A stretch of 64,000 bases of DNA, from positions 744,001-808,000 of the forward strand of contig NZ_JAPEPB010000002.1 of NCBI RefSeq assembly GCF_026340565.1, in the 5' to 3' direction. Within the stretch, counting starts at the first letter, position 1. Each line of letters opens with the position of its first letter. This document shows, piece after piece, positions 8,520 to 17,153 of the stretch. The position numbers and the translations under genes were made by a program. The DNA comes from Kitasatospora sp. NBC_01287. Lineage in GTDB: Bacteria > Actinomycetota > Actinomycetes > Streptomycetales > Streptomycetaceae. Under the pieces are notes generated by a model. The model was not told the origin of the DNA and did no database searches. It was given only the letters and a program-made list of their open reading frames with translations.

Positions 8520-10090
8520 CGGTCCGTCAGATCGACTTCTCCGGCGGCCGCTCCCGCACCGTGCCGCTCGCCTGGGGGCAGCGCACCGCCTGGGAGGACA
8601 TCGGCCACTACCTGCCCGAGCTGAAGGCCTTCTTCGTCCTCACCCGGCGGGTACCGGTCCCCGCGGGCCTCGGCCTGGCGGCCATCACCGACGCGCTGCG
8701 GGTGCTGCTGGAGCGCCACGAGTCGCTGCGCAGCCGCTACCGCGCCCTGCCGGCGGCAACCGGCACCACGCCCGGCACCGCACCCGACATCATGCCCGGC
8801 GCCGCACCCGCCAGCGGTCCCGGCACGGCCGAGCGGCAGGTGGTCCAGCAGGTGCTGCCCGCCGGCCTGGTGCCGCTCACCTTGGTCGAGTGGGGGCCCA
8901 CGGACCCGCTGCCCTTCGCGGCCGCCGTCGAGCGGGCCGAACAGGCGATGGTCGGCGCCCGCATCGAGCACGCGAGCGAGCCGCCCGTCCGGTTCCGCGT
9001 GGTGACCCGCGCGGGCGAGGCGGCACTGGTGCTCCTCGGGGTCTCGCACCTGGCCGCCGACGCGCGGGCCGTCGACCTGCTGATGGCCGAACTGGCCGGC
9101 CTGCTCGCCGCGGCGGCCGCGGGCGCACCCACCCCGCCGCCGTGGACCAGCTGGCAGCCCGCCGACCAGGTGGCCTTCGAGCAGTCACCGGCCGGCATGC
9201 TGCGCAACGCGGCGTCGCTGCGGCGGCTGCGCGGGCAACTGGCTTCCGCCACAGCGGCGTTCCCCGAGCCGCTACCGCCGCCGCGCCATCCCGGGCATCC
9301 GCGCTACCTGTGCGGCCGCCTGGAGTCGCGGGCCGTCCCGCTCGCGCTGCGGGTGCTCGCCCGCCGCCACCGCACCGGCGGCTCGGCCGTGCTGCTCGCC
9401 GCCACCGCCGCCCTCACCCGCGCGCTGACCGGCGCCGAGCGGTGCACCTTCGCCCTGGTGGCGGCCGGACGCACCGACCCGCGCGCCGCCCAGTTCGCCG
9501 TCTCCAGCCTCAGCCAGACCACCTGGGCCACCCTGGACACCGCCGTGGACAGCTTCGCCGAACTGACCGCGGCCGCCGCCACCGCCCTCGCGGAGGCCGA
9601 CCGGCACTGCCCGTACGATCCGCTGGCCGCCCGGGCCCTGGTCCGCGACCTGGAGCGGCGGCGCGGCACGGCGCTCGACCTGGGCTGCCGTTTCAACGAC
9701 ATGTGGGCCTGGACCAGGAAGCAGCCCGTCCGCGAGCTGCCCGACCACGCCGCCGTCCAGGCAGCCACGTCCGCCGGCCGCCTGTGCTGGCCGGCCGACC
9801 AGGCCACCGACAACGACCGGATCACCCTCTCGGTGAACGTCTACGGCACCGCGGACCGGATCATCCTCGACGCGCTCGCCGACACCTTCCGCCTGCCCCG
9901 CCCGCGCCTGGCCGCACTGCTGCTCGGCTACGAGCGGCTGCTGGTGGAGCTGGTCGCCCGCGACGTGCCACCGGCCGAGACCGCCCGCCTGCTGGAAGGA
10001 GACCGCAGGTGTTCACCCGGGTTTCCCGGGCAGACGGGAGTCAACAGCGGAAACGTCTCGCGCCTGCTGTGCGGGCCGGAGTCGGAGTGA
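8507..10090 (+). CDS. Stand-alone NRPS condensation-domain-like enzyme
   Basis: 527 residues with the layout of a condensation (C) domain: an early LRVLLERHESLRSRY segment, then SHLAAD (His181, Asp185) where canonical C domains have HHxxxDG, then C-terminal segments of the second CAT-like lobe. The second, catalytic His and the structural Asp are kept; the first His is Ser and the Gly is Ala. No adenylation or carrier domain is attached. ATG 8507 follows GAGGAGG by 7 nt and overlaps the MATE gene. In this locus it could release the ACP-bound polyketide by forming an ester or amide, since no thioesterase is present. That role is inferred. Confidence 0.75.
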   Translation: MGDMTVRQIDFSGGRSRTVPLAWGQRTAWEDIGHYLPELKAFFVLTRRVPVPAGLGLAAITDALRVLLERHESLRSRYRALPAATGTTPGTAPDIMPGAAPASGPGTAERQVVQQVLPAGLVPLTLVEWGPTDPLPFAAAVERAEQAMVGARIEHASEPPVRFRVVTRAGEAALVLLGVSHLAADARAVDLLMAELAGLLAAAAAGAPTPPPWTSWQPADQVAFEQSPAGMLRNAASLRRLRGQLASATAAFPEPLPPPRHPGHPRYLCGRLESRAVPLALRVLARRHRTGGSAVLLAATAALTRALTGAERCTFALVAAGRTDPRAAQFAVSSLSQTTWATLDTAVDSFAELTAAAATALAEADRHCPYDPLAARALVRDLERRRGTALDLGCRFNDMWAWTRKQPVRELPDHAAVQAATSAGRLCWPADQATDNDRITLSVNVYGTADRIILDALADTFRLPRPRLAALLLGYERLLVELVARDVPPAETARLLEGDRRCSPGFPGQTGVNSGNVSRLLCGPESE

Positions 10091-10096
10091 GCAGAG

Positions 10097-10567
10097 ATGA
10101 GTGTGAGTGACCTGGAGGCCGTCGCCCTCGCGGTGCTGCCCGATCTGCCGGCGCACGGGCAGATCCGCCGGCTCGCCCTGAGCGGCACCGCAGGGACGGT
10201 CGGACGCGCCCGCGACCACACCCGCCGCGCCCTGCACGACTGGGGTTGGCTGCCGACCCAGGACCCGGACCAGCGGGCCCGCGCCGACGACGTCCTGCTC
10301 CTCGTCTCCGAACTCGTCACCAACGCCTGCCGCCACACCGACGGGCCCGAGCACCTCACCCTGCGTGCCACCCCCACCCGGCTGCGCATCGAGGTCACCG
10401 ACACCGACCCCACCCACCCCGCGCCCCGCCGCCCCCACCTCGCCACCAGTCTCGGCGGCCACGGCCTGCACACCGTCGCCCTCCTCGCCAGCCGCTGGGG
10501 CAGCGCCCCCCACCCCGACCGACCCGGCAAGACCGTCTGGGCCGAGATCGACCTCCCCACCCCCTGA
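10097..10567 (+). CDS. RsbW-like anti-sigma factor / GHKL ATP-binding protein
   Basis: 156 residues with a HATPase_c fold of the anti-sigma type. The N-box is SELVTNACRHT, and a GGHGLHTVALLAS segment gives the ATP lid and G-box. No transmembrane or receiver segment is present. Proteins of this family bind and inhibit SigB/F-type sigma factors or phosphorylate anti-sigma antagonists. It starts 7 nt after the condensation-like gene and faces a SigB/F-type sigma gene across a shared terminator. The pairing is suggestive but unproven, because actinomycetes carry dozens of such ATPases. Confidence 0.75.
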   Translation: MSVSDLEAVALAVLPDLPAHGQIRRLALSGTAGTVGRARDHTRRALHDWGWLPTQDPDQRARADDVLLLVSELVTNACRHTDGPEHLTLRATPTRLRIEVTDTDPTHPAPRRPHLATSLGGHGLHTVALLASRWGSAPHPDRPGKTVWAEIDLPTP

Positions 10568-10618
10568 ACCCCCCACCAGCTGAACCACCGCACATCACGC
10601 GCGCAGCACGCCGGACAT

Positions 10619-10667
10619 GCCGAGCGCCCGTCCACCCGACCAGGAACCGGGTGGACGGGCGCTCGGC
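10619..10667. terminator. Bidirectional hairpin terminator
   Basis: A perfect 19-bp inverted repeat (10619-10637 with 10649-10667) with an 11-nt loop lies between the converging stops of the RsbW-like gene and the sigma factor gene. No T-tract is present. Confidence 0.8.
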
Positions 10668-10675
10668 GCGTCGGC

Positions 10676-11608
10676 TCACTCCTCGGCGAGCAGCGCGGTG
10701 CGCAGCGAGCCGAGCGTGCGGTTGAGCAGCCGGGAGACGTGCATCTGGGAGATGCCCAGCTGCTTGCCGATCTGCGCCTGGGTGAGGTCGGCACCGAAGC
10801 GCAGCGAGAGGATCGTCCGGTCGCGCTCGGGCAGCGCGGCGATCAGCGGCTTCAGCGCGTGCAGGCCCAGGATCAGCTCGTAGCGGGACTCCTCGGTGGT
10901 GAGCCGGTCGGCCATCGGCTGCGGGCTGCCGCCGCGCGGGTCGTCCTGGACGGGCGGAGCGTCCAGCGAACGGGTGCTCTGCGCCTGGGCGGCGGTCAGG
11001 CCCTCGGCCACCTCGGCCTCGGTCAGCTCCAGGTGCTCGGCCAGCTCGGCGGTGGTGGGGACCCGGTCCAGCGCCTGCTCCAGCGCGTCGGAGGCCTTGG
11101 CCAGTTCGAGGCGCAGCTCCTGCAGGCGGCGCGGCACGTGGACCATCCAGCCGGTGTCGCGGAAGAAGCGCTTGATCTCGCCGCTGATGGTGGGGATGGC
11201 GAAGGTGGAGAACTCCACCTCGTAAGCGGGATCGAACCGGTCGATGGCCTTGATCAGCCCGACCACGCCGACCTGGACGATGTCCTCCTGCGGCTCGCTG
11301 CGGTGCCGGAAGCGCGAGGCGGCGAACTTCACCAGCGCCATGTTCAGCTCGATCAGCGTGGCCCGGACGTAGGAGTACTCGTCGGTGCCCTCCTCGGCCG
11401 CGCGCAGGCGGGCGAAGAGCACCTTCGACAGCGCGCGGGCGTCGGTCGGGCAGACCCGCGCCAGATCGTCCTCGACCGCGATCCCGATCCGTGAGGCGGC
11501 GTCCCGCAGGTCGCGGGCACCCTCGATCGCCCCCTGCGCGGCGGCCGGGCCCTGGACCTCGTGATCGACGCGGACGTCGGACTGGGCGACAGTCGCTGTG
11601 GCCGGCAT
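10676..11608 (-). CDS. SigB/SigF-family RNA polymerase sigma factor
   Basis: 310 residues. Region 2 is visible as a LIELNMALVKFAASRF to FSTFAIPTISGEIKRFFRDTGW stretch. Region 3 follows with VHVPRRLQELRLEL, and region 4 ends with LTQAQIGKQLGISQMHVSRLL. These match stress and sporulation sigma factors of the SigB/F/G group. ATG 11608 is chosen because AGAGGAGAG precedes it; longer in-frame starts lack such a site. It is convergent with the RsbW-like kinase gene. A large regulon for envelope or osmotic stress is typical of the family, and the neighbouring MscS channel would fit. Confidence 0.88.
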   Translation of the reverse strand: MPATATVAQSDVRVDHEVQGPAAAQGAIEGARDLRDAASRIGIAVEDDLARVCPTDARALSKVLFARLRAAEEGTDEYSYVRATLIELNMALVKFAASRFRHRSEPQEDIVQVGVVGLIKAIDRFDPAYEVEFSTFAIPTISGEIKRFFRDTGWMVHVPRRLQELRLELAKASDALEQALDRVPTTAELAEHLELTEAEVAEGLTAAQAQSTRSLDAPPVQDDPRGGSPQPMADRLTTEESRYELILGLHALKPLIAALPERDRTILSLRFGADLTQAQIGKQLGISQMHVSRLLNRTLGSLRTALLAEE

Positions 11609-11760
11609 GCTCTCTCCTCTGGCTACGGGCCCGCTCGGGGCCGCTGACGTGACGCGGGACCGCCTCCCCGCTTCACGCCACACCATGTCCGACTCCACGA
11701 AATAGCCAGGGGCTTTTCACATAGCCATCACATCCGACCGAGGTTCTTCATCGATTCCCT

Positions 11761-11832
11761 CAGCTCCATCAGCTCCGTCAGCTCCGTCAGCTCCGTCAGC
11801 TCCGTCAGCTCCGTCAGCTCCGTCAGCTCCAT
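11761..11832. repeat. 9-bp tandem repeat, eight copies
   Basis: Eight head-to-tail copies of CAGCTCCGT (first and last end in CAT) run from 11761 to 11832. They stop exactly at the last base of the MscS stop codon. They lie in the gap between the MscS and sigma factor genes. Copy number may vary between strains. Confidence 0.9.
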
Positions 11833-12881
11833 CAGTCGCCCACCGCCGACCCCCGATAGGTGAGGTCGATCCGGGGCAGCGCCTCGGGCGCGTGCTCGCG
11901 CAGGTAGGCGATCAGCCGCTCGCGGATCCAGCAGCGCAGCTCGAAGGCGTCCGCGGCGTTGCGGGCGGTCATCAGCGCGCGCACCACGATGGTGCTGGGG
12001 GTGGTGTCGACCAGTTGCAGGGCGCTGCCGACCCCGTCCCACCACTGGCACTCCTTCAGCAGCCGGTCGAACTCGGCGCGCAGCTCGTCCAGCGGTGCCC
12101 GGTGGTCCAGGTGGAGCAGGGCGGTGCCGGTGATCGCGGGGTCGCTCCGGGACCAGTTCTCGAACGGCTTGCCGACGAAGTAGGAGACCGGCATGACGAT
12201 CCGCCGCTGGTCCCAGGTCGCGATCACCACAGAGGTCAGGGTGACCTCCTCGACCACACCCCAGTCCCCCGCGACCACCACGTTGTCGCCCAGGCGGACC
12301 ATGTCGCCGAAGGCCAGCTGGATGCCGGCGAACAGGTTGGCCAGGGTGCTCTGCGCGGCGACCCCGACCACCAGGGTCACCAGGCCCGCCGAGGCGAGCA
12401 GGCTGGCGCCCACCGAGCGGACCGCCGGGAAGGTCATCAGCGCGCTCGCCAGCGCCACCACGGCGATGGCGGCCGCGCTCAGCCGGCGCAGCATGCCGGT
12501 CTGGGTGCGCACCCGGCGTATCCGGGCCGGGTCGCGGCGGTCGGTCGCGTACCGGGCCAGCGAGGTGTCGATCAGCAGCGCCAGCAGCCGGGCGAGCAGC
12601 CAGGCACCGGCGGCCATGGCGGCGAGCAGCAGCGCGTGGCGGATCGGACCGCGGGCGGCGCCCGGCAGGCCCGCGCCCGGCTCGGCGGCCAGCAGCAGCA
12701 TGCTGGCCAGGGTGGCCAGGGTGGGCACCCGGCAGCCGCGCAGCAGCCGGCGCAGTTGCTGGCCGGGCCGCCGGCCGGGCAGGTGGCGGGCCAGCAGCAG
12801 CACGGCGCGGTCGAGCGCGGCGGTCGCCAGGGCGACCCCGCCGGCCAGCGCGAGCGGCCTGAGCAGGCTCCAGAGAGACAT
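11832..12881 (-). CDS. MscS-family mechanosensitive ion channel
   Basis: 349 residues with four or five hydrophobic N-terminal segments. The conserved pore-lining helix and first beta domain follow: SAGLVTLVVGVAAQSTLANL, FAGIQLAFGDMVRLGD, then a DWGVVEEVTLTSVVIATWDQRRI motif typical of the MscS beta domain. A soluble C-terminal alpha/beta domain completes it. MscS channels open under membrane tension to release solutes during osmotic downshock. ATG 12881 is preceded by AGGAG. The channel gene is followed by the sigma factor gene on the same strand. Confidence 0.88.
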   Translation of the reverse strand: MSLWSLLRPLALAGGVALATAALDRAVLLLARHLPGRRPGQQLRRLLRGCRVPTLATLASMLLLAAEPGAGLPGAARGPIRHALLLAAMAAGAWLLARLLALLIDTSLARYATDRRDPARIRRVRTQTGMLRRLSAAAIAVVALASALMTFPAVRSVGASLLASAGLVTLVVGVAAQSTLANLFAGIQLAFGDMVRLGDNVVVAGDWGVVEEVTLTSVVIATWDQRRIVMPVSYFVGKPFENWSRSDPAITGTALLHLDHRAPLDELRAEFDRLLKECQWWDGVGSALQLVDTTPSTIVVRALMTARNAADAFELRCWIRERLIAYLREHAPEALPRIDLTYRGSAVGD

Positions 12882-13124
12882 CCGACTCCTCATCGGTCGT
12901 GGCGCACGGCGGGCGGTCGCGGTTCGCCTGTCCGCACCCGGTGCCGGCAAACCGCTGCCGGCCCCAGCGGGCTCCCCCGCCCCGGGCCGGCCGGTCCGAA
13001 TCGGCGGCGGCGGATCGGCATGGACCGCCCGGCACCGGGCAGACGGGCCAGCCGAGGGGCGGGGCCGACCCGGTCCGGGGCCGACCGCGCCCAGACCACC
13101 GAAGCGCCACCGGGAGGCCGGGCC

Positions 13125-13568
13125 ATGCCAGAGACAGTCGAGTACCTCACCTCCGGACGACTCGCCGGCCCGCTGCCGCGCACCCTGCGGCTCGCGCTGC
13201 GCTACCGCGCCGACGACCCCTACGCCGTGAACCTCTGCTTCCCCGGCCCCGCCCTGCTGGGCGAGGGCCTGGTCGTCGAGGACGGCGGCCCGGCGGCGGA
13301 CGGGCTGCACTGGACGGTCGGCCGGGAGCTGCTGGAGGAGGGCACCCGGCGGGCGGCCGGCCTGGGCGACCTGCGGATCCGGCCCGGCGCGGACGACACG
13401 GTCCGCCTGGAGTTCCACGCGGCGGACGGCTACGCCGCCTTCCACCTGGACCACGCCGACCTGCGCGGCTTCCTGGACGCGAGCTACCGCCTGGTGCCGC
13501 CGGGCACCGAGGACGAGCGGTGCGCCTGGCCGGCGACGGCCGAGGAGTTCGCCAACCGCCTCTTCTGA
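13125..13568 (+). CDS. SsgA-family sporulation/cell-division regulator
   Basis: 147 residues. The protein has the SsgA-like (SALP) pattern: LALRYRADDPYAVNLCF near the start, WTVGRELLEEG in the centre and an acidic FANRLF end. SALPs are confined to morphologically complex actinomycetes and control septum placement and spore-wall synthesis. ATG 13125 follows GGGAGG. The gene stands alone, divergent from the MscS gene. Which SALP subgroup it belongs to cannot be decided by eye. Confidence 0.85.
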   Translation: MPETVEYLTSGRLAGPLPRTLRLALRYRADDPYAVNLCFPGPALLGEGLVVEDGGPAADGLHWTVGRELLEEGTRRAAGLGDLRIRPGADDTVRLEFHAADGYAAFHLDHADLRGFLDASYRLVPPGTEDERCAWPATAEEFANRLF

Positions 13569-13600
13569 GCGCTCCCGCGCCGGATCCGCCCGGCCTGCCA

Positions 13601-13686
13601 CGGCCCCGCGCGAGGGGATCGCACCAGAGCAGCGGCGAGCGGAGGGCGATCCCGGTGGCCGCGGCCCCGCGCGACGGGATCGCACC
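13601..13686. repeat. 25-bp direct repeat pair
   Basis: CGGCCCCGCGCGAGGGGATC... at 13601-13625 recurs at 13662-13686 with one mismatch, 61 bp apart, in the 234-nt gap between the SsgA-like gene and the YihY gene. The copies could be regulator sites for the YihY promoter or simple duplication. Confidence 0.65.
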
Positions 13687-13802
13687 CCGGCCGAGCGGGG
13701 GAAATCACCGGCCCCGGCGCATGACCGCACCCGGAGCGGGGATGCGCAGGGGAGGAAGGTGGTCGAAATGGGTGCTCCGCTGATCGCACGAGGGTGTCCG
13801 GC

Positions 13803-14726
13803 ATGCCCCGGGCCCGGCCGCTGAACGGCACCCGCACCGCCGTGCTCGACCGCGCCGCGCTGGCCGCCGGGGCCGCGGTGACAGCCGGACGGGCGCTGCT
13901 CGCCGCGCTGCCCGGCGCCGGGCAGGCACTGCGGGCGGCCGCCGCCGAGCTGTGGCAACGGGGGCGCGAGGTCGAACTGCTGCAGCGGTCGATGGCCTTC
14001 GCGGCCCTCTTCTTCGTGACCCTGGTGCCGCTGCTGGTGGTGATCGCCGCCGCCTCACCGGCCGGCGGCGACGGCATCACCGGCTGGATCACCGACGGCC
14101 TGGGCCTGAGCAGCCGCGGCACCGAGGCGGTCAGCGCGCTCTTCGCCTCCCAGCACGAGGTGCTCAGCACCACCACGGGCTTCAGCCTGGCCGCACTCGC
14201 CTTCTTCGGACTGTCGCTGATCGCCTCGATGCAGACCGCCTACGAGCGGATCTGGCAGCTGCCGCGCGGCCCCTGGCACACCGCGTGGCGGCAGGCGGTG
14301 GGCCTGGCGGGGGTGATCGGCTACGTGGTGATCGCCGCCTGGAGCGGCGAGCCGTTCAGCGGCAGCGCCGCGCAGCCCACCCTGCGGATCGCGGCCACGG
14401 TGCTCGGCGGCGCGCTGCTCTTCTGGTGGCTGCAGCGCCTGCTGCTCTCCGCCCGGGTGCCGTGGCGCACCCTGCTGCCCGGGGCGCTGGCCACCATGGC
14501 GGCGCTGGCGGGCCTGCGGTTCTTCTCCCGGCTGGTCTTCGCGCCGCTGCTGGTCTCCAACGCCGTCTCCTACGGCACGGTGGGCACGGTGCTGGTGGTC
14601 CAGTCCTGGCTGATCGGGGTCGGGTTCACCGTCTACGGCGGCGCGCTGGCCGGCCGCGCGCTGCACGCCCGATCCGCCCCTCCCGAGCGGCCGGAGCGGC
14701 CCGAGCGCACCGACGTGGCGGGCTGA
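13803..14726 (+). CDS. YihY/BrkB-family inner-membrane protein
   Basis: About 307 residues with six hydrophobic segments. They begin at SMAFAALFFVTLVPLLVVIA and include an LIASMQTAYERIWQLP motif characteristic of YihY/UPF0761 proteins, then VSYGTVGTVLVVQSWLIGVG near the end. Function is poorly defined; older annotations as ribonuclease BN are wrong. ATG 13803 is preferred because GAGGG lies 8 nt upstream; GTG 13794 lacks a site. It converges on the TetR gene with only 16 nt between stops. Confidence 0.8.
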   Translation: MPRARPLNGTRTAVLDRAALAAGAAVTAGRALLAALPGAGQALRAAAAELWQRGREVELLQRSMAFAALFFVTLVPLLVVIAAASPAGGDGITGWITDGLGLSSRGTEAVSALFASQHEVLSTTTGFSLAALAFFGLSLIASMQTAYERIWQLPRGPWHTAWRQAVGLAGVIGYVVIAAWSGEPFSGSAAQPTLRIAATVLGGALLFWWLQRLLLSARVPWRTLLPGALATMAALAGLRFFSRLVFAPLLVSNAVSYGTVGTVLVVQSWLIGVGFTVYGGALAGRALHARSAPPERPERPERTDVAG

Positions 14727-14742
14727 GCCCGGCCGGCCCGAC

Positions 14743-15339
14743 TCAGCGCGCGGGGTGCGGGGCGCGCAGCCCGTCCAGGTGGAGGTCCAGGTGGCGCCGC
14801 CAGGCGTCCGCCGGGACGGCGTCACCCGCGTCCACGATGCCGCGCAGCGCCCAGGCGGTCGCCTGGATGTCGGCCAGGACGGCGTCCGGGCGGATCGCGC
14901 CGTGCCGCTGGGCCTGGGCCAGGAGCTCGGTCAGCAGCGCCCGCAGCCGCTCGGTGTACTCGGGCTGCGGGCGGCCGAAGACCTTGTCGGCGTAGCCGCG
15001 GTGGTCGGCGAAGGACTGCCCGAGCACCCGCAGGAAGCGCTCCAGGCCCCGCCCGTCGGTGCGGCGCAGCTCCGTCTCGGCCGCCTCGATCAGCTCGTCC
15101 AGGATCAGCCGGACCAGCTCGTCGAGCAGGGTCTCCTTGTTCGGGAAGTGCCGGTAGAGGGTGCCCACCCCGACGCCCGCGCGGGAGGCGATCAGCTCCA
15201 TGCTGGCGCCGGATCCGTGCTCGGACATCACCGCCCGGGCGGCGTCGACCACCAGCCGGTGGTTGCGCACGGCATCGCGCCGCACGGTCCGTGTCCCGCT
15301 GCCCCGCACGTTGATCGTCCCTCCTGGCGCGTCCGGCAT
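14743..15339 (-). CDS. TetR-family transcriptional regulator
   Basis: 198 residues. The N-terminal helix-turn-helix is clear: VVDAARAVMSEHGSGASMEL followed by GVGVGTLYRHFPNKETLLDEL. The C-terminal ligand domain is variable, as usual. The gene lies downstream of an MFS exporter on the same strand with a 121-nt gap. Palindromic sites precede the exporter. The regulator probably represses the exporter and, through readthrough, itself, until the exported compound binds. Confidence 0.85.
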   Translation of the reverse strand: MPDAPGGTINVRGSGTRTVRRDAVRNHRLVVDAARAVMSEHGSGASMELIASRAGVGVGTLYRHFPNKETLLDELVRLILDELIEAAETELRRTDGRGLERFLRVLGQSFADHRGYADKVFGRPQPEYTERLRALLTELLAQAQRHGAIRPDAVLADIQATAWALRGIVDAGDAVPADAWRRHLDLHLDGLRAPHPAR

Positions 15340-15460
15340 GCTGCGCAGTCTAGGGTCTGACCTCCCAGGTCACCGCCTTCGCCGCCTCCGCCGCACCGGC
15401 CGCACCGGCCCGCGGGCGCGCTGGGGCGGGTGCGGCGGGGCAGGTGCGGCGGGGCAGGTG

Positions 15461-16939
15461 CTACTCCGGCTTGTCGCCGACCAGGGTGCCGGCGGCCAGC
15501 AGGCCGGATTCGGCGTGGGCGGGCTCGTCGGCGGGCAGCGAGTCCGCCACCCCGCGGGAGCGGCCGGCCACCGGGATCAGCAGCGCCGCGGCGGCGGCCA
15601 CCAGCAGCGCGGCGGCCAGCATGGCGAAGCCGTTGGTGTAGCCGGCCTCGCGCGGCAGCCCGCTGGGGGCCGCGTGCGAGGTGACGACGCTGGCCATCAG
15701 CGCCGCGCCGACCGAGCCGCCGATGGTGCGAATGTTGGCGTTCATGCCGCTGGCCACGCCGGTCTGCGCGGGCGGCACGGCGCTCACGATCAGGCTGGAC
15801 ATCGCCGCGAAGGCGAGCCCGAAGCCGACGCCCATCACGCCGGTGCCGACGTAGATCTCCCAGGCGTGCTGGTGGGCGTAGGCGAAGATCGCCATCGCCG
15901 CCGTGCCGACCAGGCAGCCGAGCAGCACCACGGTCTTGGCGCCGATCCGGCGGGCCAGCCCGCCGGCCGCGGTGCCGACGAAGAACATGGTGATGGTCGC
16001 GGGCAGCAGCATCAGCCCGGAGCGGGTGATGTCGGCGCCGAAGCCGTAGCCGGCCGCCGAGGGGGTCTGCACGAACTCCGGCAGGAAGGCGAAGACGGCG
16101 TACATGCCGACGCCGATCAGCAGCGCCACCAGGTTGTTGGTCCACACCGCGGTCAGCCGCATCATGCCCATGTCGATCAGCGGCGCGGCCGCCCGGCGCT
16201 CGCTCTGCACCCACAGCACGGCCAGCAGCACGGCGGCCACCAGCAGCCCGATCACCTTGCCCGAGCCCCAGCCCCACTCGGGCGCCTCGCTCAGCGCCAC
16301 CAGCAGCGCGACCAGCCAGGCGGAGAGCAGCAGCGCGGGCAACCAGCTGATCCGCCCGGGGGTGCGCACCGGCGAGGCCGGGATCAGGAAGAAGGCGGCG
16401 ATCGCGGCCGCCACGGTCATGATCATCGGCAGCCAGAAGAGCCAGTGCCAGTCCAGCGCGTCCACGATCGGCCCGGCCAGCACGATGCCCAGGCCCGCGC
16501 CGACCGCGCTGAGCGAGGCGATGGTCCCGACCGCGCCGGAGACCTTCTCCTTCGGGTACTCGTCGCGGACGATGCCGAAGGCGAGCGGCAGCACACCGCC
16601 GCCGATGCCCTGGACCGCCCGGGCCACGATCATCAGCGTCACGTTGCCGGCCAGCGCGGCGAGCAGCGAGCCGACCGCGAGCGCTATCAGGGTGACGACG
16701 AAGACCCGCTCCTTGCCGATCATGTCGCCGATCCGCCCCATGATCGGCGTGAAGATCGAGGCGGAGAGCAGGTAGGCGGTGAGCACCCAGGTCACGGTGG
16801 ACTGGGAGGTGTGCAGGTTGGCCTGGATCGTCGGCAGCACCGGGGTGACCAGCGACTGGAGCAGGGCGTACGCGGCCACGCCGGCGGCGAGGACGGCGAA
16901 GGTGACTTGGTGGTGTGTGCGCGGCGCGGCGGACGCCAT
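15461..16939 (-). CDS. MFS drug-efflux transporter, DHA2 type
   Basis: 492 residues with about 14 membrane segments. Motif A reads GRIGDMIGKERV, and motif C lies around VGAGLGIVLAGPIV. The DHA2 group exports drugs or metabolites with proton antiport. ATG 16939 follows GGAGGG. A 16-bp palindrome lies 27 bp upstream of the start and a second, looser inverted repeat about 65 bp upstream, consistent with repression by the TetR protein encoded downstream. Confidence 0.88.
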   Translation of the reverse strand: MASAAPRTHHQVTFAVLAAGVAAYALLQSLVTPVLPTIQANLHTSQSTVTWVLTAYLLSASIFTPIMGRIGDMIGKERVFVVTLIALAVGSLLAALAGNVTLMIVARAVQGIGGGVLPLAFGIVRDEYPKEKVSGAVGTIASLSAVGAGLGIVLAGPIVDALDWHWLFWLPMIMTVAAAIAAFFLIPASPVRTPGRISWLPALLLSAWLVALLVALSEAPEWGWGSGKVIGLLVAAVLLAVLWVQSERRAAAPLIDMGMMRLTAVWTNNLVALLIGVGMYAVFAFLPEFVQTPSAAGYGFGADITRSGLMLLPATITMFFVGTAAGGLARRIGAKTVVLLGCLVGTAAMAIFAYAHQHAWEIYVGTGVMGVGFGLAFAAMSSLIVSAVPPAQTGVASGMNANIRTIGGSVGAALMASVVTSHAAPSGLPREAGYTNGFAMLAAALLVAAAAALLIPVAGRSRGVADSLPADEPAHAESGLLAAGTLVGDKPE

Positions 16940-16965
16940 CGGACCCTCCGGGATCGGCAGTGAAA

Positions 16966-17017
16966 CGGAATGATCATTCCGATACCGACAGCCTAGCTGT
17001 TCAGGAATCAACATTCC
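16966..17017 (-). promoter_or_regulatory. Probable TetR operators upstream of the MFS exporter
   Basis: A perfect 16-bp palindrome CGGAATGATCATTCCG spans 16966-16981. A second inverted repeat GGAAT-CAAC-ATTCC spans 17004-17017. Both share the GGAAT/ATTCC half-site and lie just before the exporter start. Two copies of the same half-site support an operator pair. Confidence 0.7.
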
Positions 17018-17153
17018 GTTTTCTTTGCCGACCCGTGACCGGACTCGAGAATCGCCGGTGCCGCGACGATCACTCGTGGCAAGGTGAGTGGTGTCCACCG
17101 GCGGGGCGCCCAGCCGCTCCCGCCGACCCGCGGGACCAGGCGTCTGGAGACCC

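Noticed and set aside
10246-10725. Arg/Pro-rich frame overlapping the RsbW-like gene
   Set aside because: Low-complexity shadow of the real frame; it runs through the terminator hairpin.
15161-16963. 600-codon plus-strand frame over the MFS exporter
   Set aside because: Gly/Gln/His-rich antisense shadow; the minus strand has clear MFS motifs.
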